Assembly (NCBI RefSeq): GCF_014212175.1 | Contig: NZ_JACJVR010000011.1 | Span: 1 to 64,000 of the forward strand | Reading direction: 5' to 3' | DNA: 64,000 bases | Source of the DNA: Cohnella xylanilytica | GTDB lineage: Bacteria > Bacillota > Bacilli > Paenibacillales > Paenibacillaceae | Shown: in pieces, positions 62,170 through 64,000 of the stretch | How positions within the stretch are numbered: position 1 is the first letter of the stretch | How the letters are laid out: every line of letters starts with the position of its first letter | The notes under the pieces: model-generated | What the model saw: the letters and a program-made list of their open reading frames with translations, nothing else | Databases searched by the model: none | What the model was told of the DNA's origin: nothing | Made by a program: the position numbers and the translations under genes

Positions 62170-63111
62170 ATGAGAGTGGTATCCACCTCGCCCTCGTTCG
62201 CCATGTACTCCGACGAGCCGCTTCAGATCCTGAGAGAGCACCGCATAGAAGTCGTCCGGCTTCCGGCCCATGCCGGCGAGCGGGAGCTGATCGGCGCCCT
62301 TGCGGACGCCGACGCGATCATCGTCGGATACGGGGACATCAACCGGAACGTCATCGAGAGCTCGCCGCGGTTGAAGGTTATTTGCAAGCACGGCGTCGAC
62401 GTGGACAACATCGACCTGGCGGCCGCGAGGGAGAAGGGAATTCCGGTAACGAACGTCCCGGACGGGAACAAGACGGCGGTCGCGGATTACGCCTTCGGGC
62501 TCATGCTGACGATCGCCCGGAGAATCCACGAGGCGAACGAGAGGACCAAGCGAGGCGAATGGCCGAAGATGGTCGCGGGGGAAGTGTACGGGAAGACGCT
62601 CGGAGTCGTCGGCTTGGGGCGAATCGGCAAGGAGATGGTCCGCAGGGCGAAGGGATTCGACATGCCGGTGCTCGCCTACGATCCGTATCCCGATGCCGCC
62701 TTCGCCGAGGCGAACGGCGTGCGATTCGTCTCTCTGGAGGAATTGCTGGGGGAGAGCGACTTCGTCACGCTGCATCTTCCGCTCGATGAACGGACGCATC
62801 GCCTGATCGGGCGGGAGGCGCTCGGCCGGATGAAGAGAACGGCCTATCTCCTGAACGTATCGAGAGGCGGCCTGATCGACGAGGCGGCTCTCGAGGAAGC
62901 GCTGCGGGACGGGAAAATCGCGGGCTGCGCCTTGGACGTGTTCGAGGAGGAGCCCGCGAAGGAGCATCCGCTGTTCGAACGCCCGAACTGTCTGGCGACT
63001 TCCCACGTGGCGGGCTACACCTACGAAGCGATCGACAGGATCGGAGTCGCTTGCGCGAACCAAGTCGTCAGCGTGCTCGTCCGGGGCGAGGAGCCGGTTC
63101 ATCGTCTGTAG
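62170..63111 (+). CDS. D-2-hydroxyacid dehydrogenase family protein
   Basis: A 313-residue NAD-dependent dehydrogenase of the phosphoglycerate-dehydrogenase-like group. The start at ATG 62170 has AAGGAGG 11 bases before it. NAD motif GVVGLGRIGKEM (about residues 137-148), catalytic arginine in NVSRGGLIDE, glutamate in DVFEEEPA and histidine in ATSHVAGYT. Substrate could be a 2-hydroxy acid such as glycerate or sulfolactate. The next gene encodes a dehydrogenase of a different fold, which may act on the opposite enantiomer. Confidence 0.9.
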   Translation: MRVVSTSPSFAMYSDEPLQILREHRIEVVRLPAHAGERELIGALADADAIIVGYGDINRNVIESSPRLKVICKHGVDVDNIDLAAAREKGIPVTNVPDGNKTAVADYAFGLMLTIARRIHEANERTKRGEWPKMVAGEVYGKTLGVVGLGRIGKEMVRRAKGFDMPVLAYDPYPDAAFAEANGVRFVSLEELLGESDFVTLHLPLDERTHRLIGREALGRMKRTAYLLNVSRGGLIDEAALEEALRDGKIAGCALDVFEEEPAKEHPLFERPNCLATSHVAGYTYEAIDRIGVACANQVVSVLVRGEEPVHRL

Positions 63112-63196
63112 CGCCGGTCGAGCGGCAGGACCGGCGACGGTCCGAGAGGGACGAGCTTCGATGGCGGCTCATCGAGGCTGGAAGGAGGCTGTGAGC

Positions 63197-64000
63197 ATGA
63201 GATCGATTCAGTTGGATCAACTGCGGCGCTTCATCGCGGATTCGTTGACGCGATCGGGCTTGGAGGAGCCGGTCGCGGCCATAACGGCCCGGCATATGGC
63301 CTATGCCGACGCCAAGGGCGCGGACACCCACGGCATCATGCAGCTTCCCGTCTACGCGGGAAGGCTCCGGGACGGGGGCATCAACAAGCGCCCGAACCTG
63401 GCGTGGGAACGGGAGACCGGCAATACCGCGGTGCTGAACGCGGACAACGGGATGGGGCATTACGTCGCCCACCTGGCGATGGAGCGGGCGATCGAGCTCG
63501 CGGAGCGCGGCGGAGTCAGCTTCGTGGCCATCAAGAACGGCAACCACTTCGGAGCCGCGGCTTCCTATACGAGGATGGCGGCCGATGCCAAGATGATCGG
63601 CTTCATCACCTCCAACGCGGCCCCGCTGCTGGCCGCCGCCGGAGGAACGGAGAGGGTGCTCGGCAACAACCCGTTCTCGTTCGCGGTCCCGAGGCGGGAG
63701 GAGGCGCCCGTCATTCTCGATATCGCATGCGGCAACGTGGCGATGGGCAAGCTGACGCTGGCCCACACGAAGGGCGAGAGCATTCCGCTCGGCTGGGCGC
63801 TGGACAAGGACGGGGCGCCGACGACGGATCCGCTCGACTGCCTGGAGCGAGGAGGCTCGCTCGTTCCGATGGGCGGACACAAGGGCTACGGCTTGGCGCA
63901 AATGATGGATATTCTGTCCGGGGTCATCTCGGGCTCGAAGTACGGCAAGGAGGTCGGCCGCATCGGGGATACGCGGAAGCCGACCGGCGTCGGCTGCTCG
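63197..64000 (+). CDS. LDH2/YlbC-type malate/lactate dehydrogenase, cut by the window edge
   Basis: The first 268 residues of a dehydrogenase of the malate/L-lactate/sulfolactate (Ldh2, ComC-like) family, distinct from the classical Rossmann LDH fold. AAGGAGG eight bases before ATG 63197. The segments ADTHGIMQLPVYAGRLRDGGI, GNHFGAAASYTRMA and GNNPFSFAVPR are typical. It lacks its C-terminal part beyond the edge. It lies 85 bases after the D-2-hydroxyacid dehydrogenase gene; a small GC-rich hairpin (63114-63138) sits between them. Confidence 0.88.
   Translation, partial: MRSIQLDQLRRFIADSLTRSGLEEPVAAITARHMAYADAKGADTHGIMQLPVYAGRLRDGGINKRPNLAWERETGNTAVLNADNGMGHYVAHLAMERAIELAERGGVSFVAIKNGNHFGAAASYTRMAADAKMIGFITSNAAPLLAAAGGTERVLGNNPFSFAVPRREEAPVILDIACGNVAMGKLTLAHTKGESIPLGWALDKDGAPTTDPLDCLERGGSLVPMGGHKGYGLAQMMDILSGVISGSKYGKEVGRIGDTRKPTGVGCS

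Noticed and set aside
1-64000. tRNA or rRNA genes
   Set aside because: I saw no clover-leaf or rRNA-like sequence, though a dedicated search would settle it.

Overview
The window is a bacterial chromosome segment, most likely from a Firmicute of the Paenibacillaceae (Cohnella/Paenibacillus type). Supporting signs are strong GGAGG ribosome binding sites, frequent TTG and GTG starts, Gram-positive lipoproteins, a pcrB-pcrA pair, a UvrA with a LexA-like box, a consensus CcpA cre site, and many two-component systems. The first 6 kb are clearly more AT-rich than the rest, which looks like roughly 60-65% GC. No rRNA, tRNA, CRISPR array or intact mobile element was seen.

Layout. 1-10.0 kb: small stand-alone genes, including a retropepsin-like protease, DUF4275, GRAM/PH proteins, a secreted M15 peptidase, four VOC proteins, three GNAT acetyltransferases, an NTF2-like protein and DUF3024, with a 5'-truncated Nudix gene and a likely frameshifted membrane protein. 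10.2-18.7 kb: a CcpA/LacI-type sugar operon with an Opp-type ABC transporter, a GH113 beta-mannanase-like enzyme and a LacI regulator. 18.7-29.4 kb: an SDR, a GNAT, uvrA, a small secreted protein, ilvBN, a LuxR-type ATPase regulator and rpiA. 29.4-38.3 kb: a hybrid double-module sensor kinase, an ABC exporter divergent from its TetR regulator with two matching operator-like sites, a kinase/regulator pair and a YwaF-like membrane protein. 38.5-44.8 kb: DUF817 and DinB genes separated by a 4.9-kb segment (SDR, NarL/ComP-like system, membrane protein) that is bounded by a 39-bp direct repeat. 44.8-54.8 kb: a lipoprotein, an HtrA-like protease, a stalk-domain protein, a U32 protein, and ugd-galU for UDP-glucuronate. 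54.8-56.3 kb: an endonuclease-like gene with tandem repeat arrays on both sides. 56.4-59.6 kb: pcrB-pcrA. 59.6-64.0 kb: an iron alcohol dehydrogenase, a GntR regulator and two hydroxyacid dehydrogenases of different families, under three matching TGTATACA operators. The last gene runs off the window edge.

Working together. The 10-18 kb operon probably imports and cleaves beta-manno-oligosaccharides under carbon catabolite control. The 59.7-64 kb cluster is probably an inducible hydroxyacid/alcohol oxidation pathway controlled by its own GntR protein. ugd and galU together make UDP-glucuronate from glucose-1-phosphate. The most unusual structures are the repeat-flanked endonuclease-like gene and the 39-bp repeat around the two-component segment.
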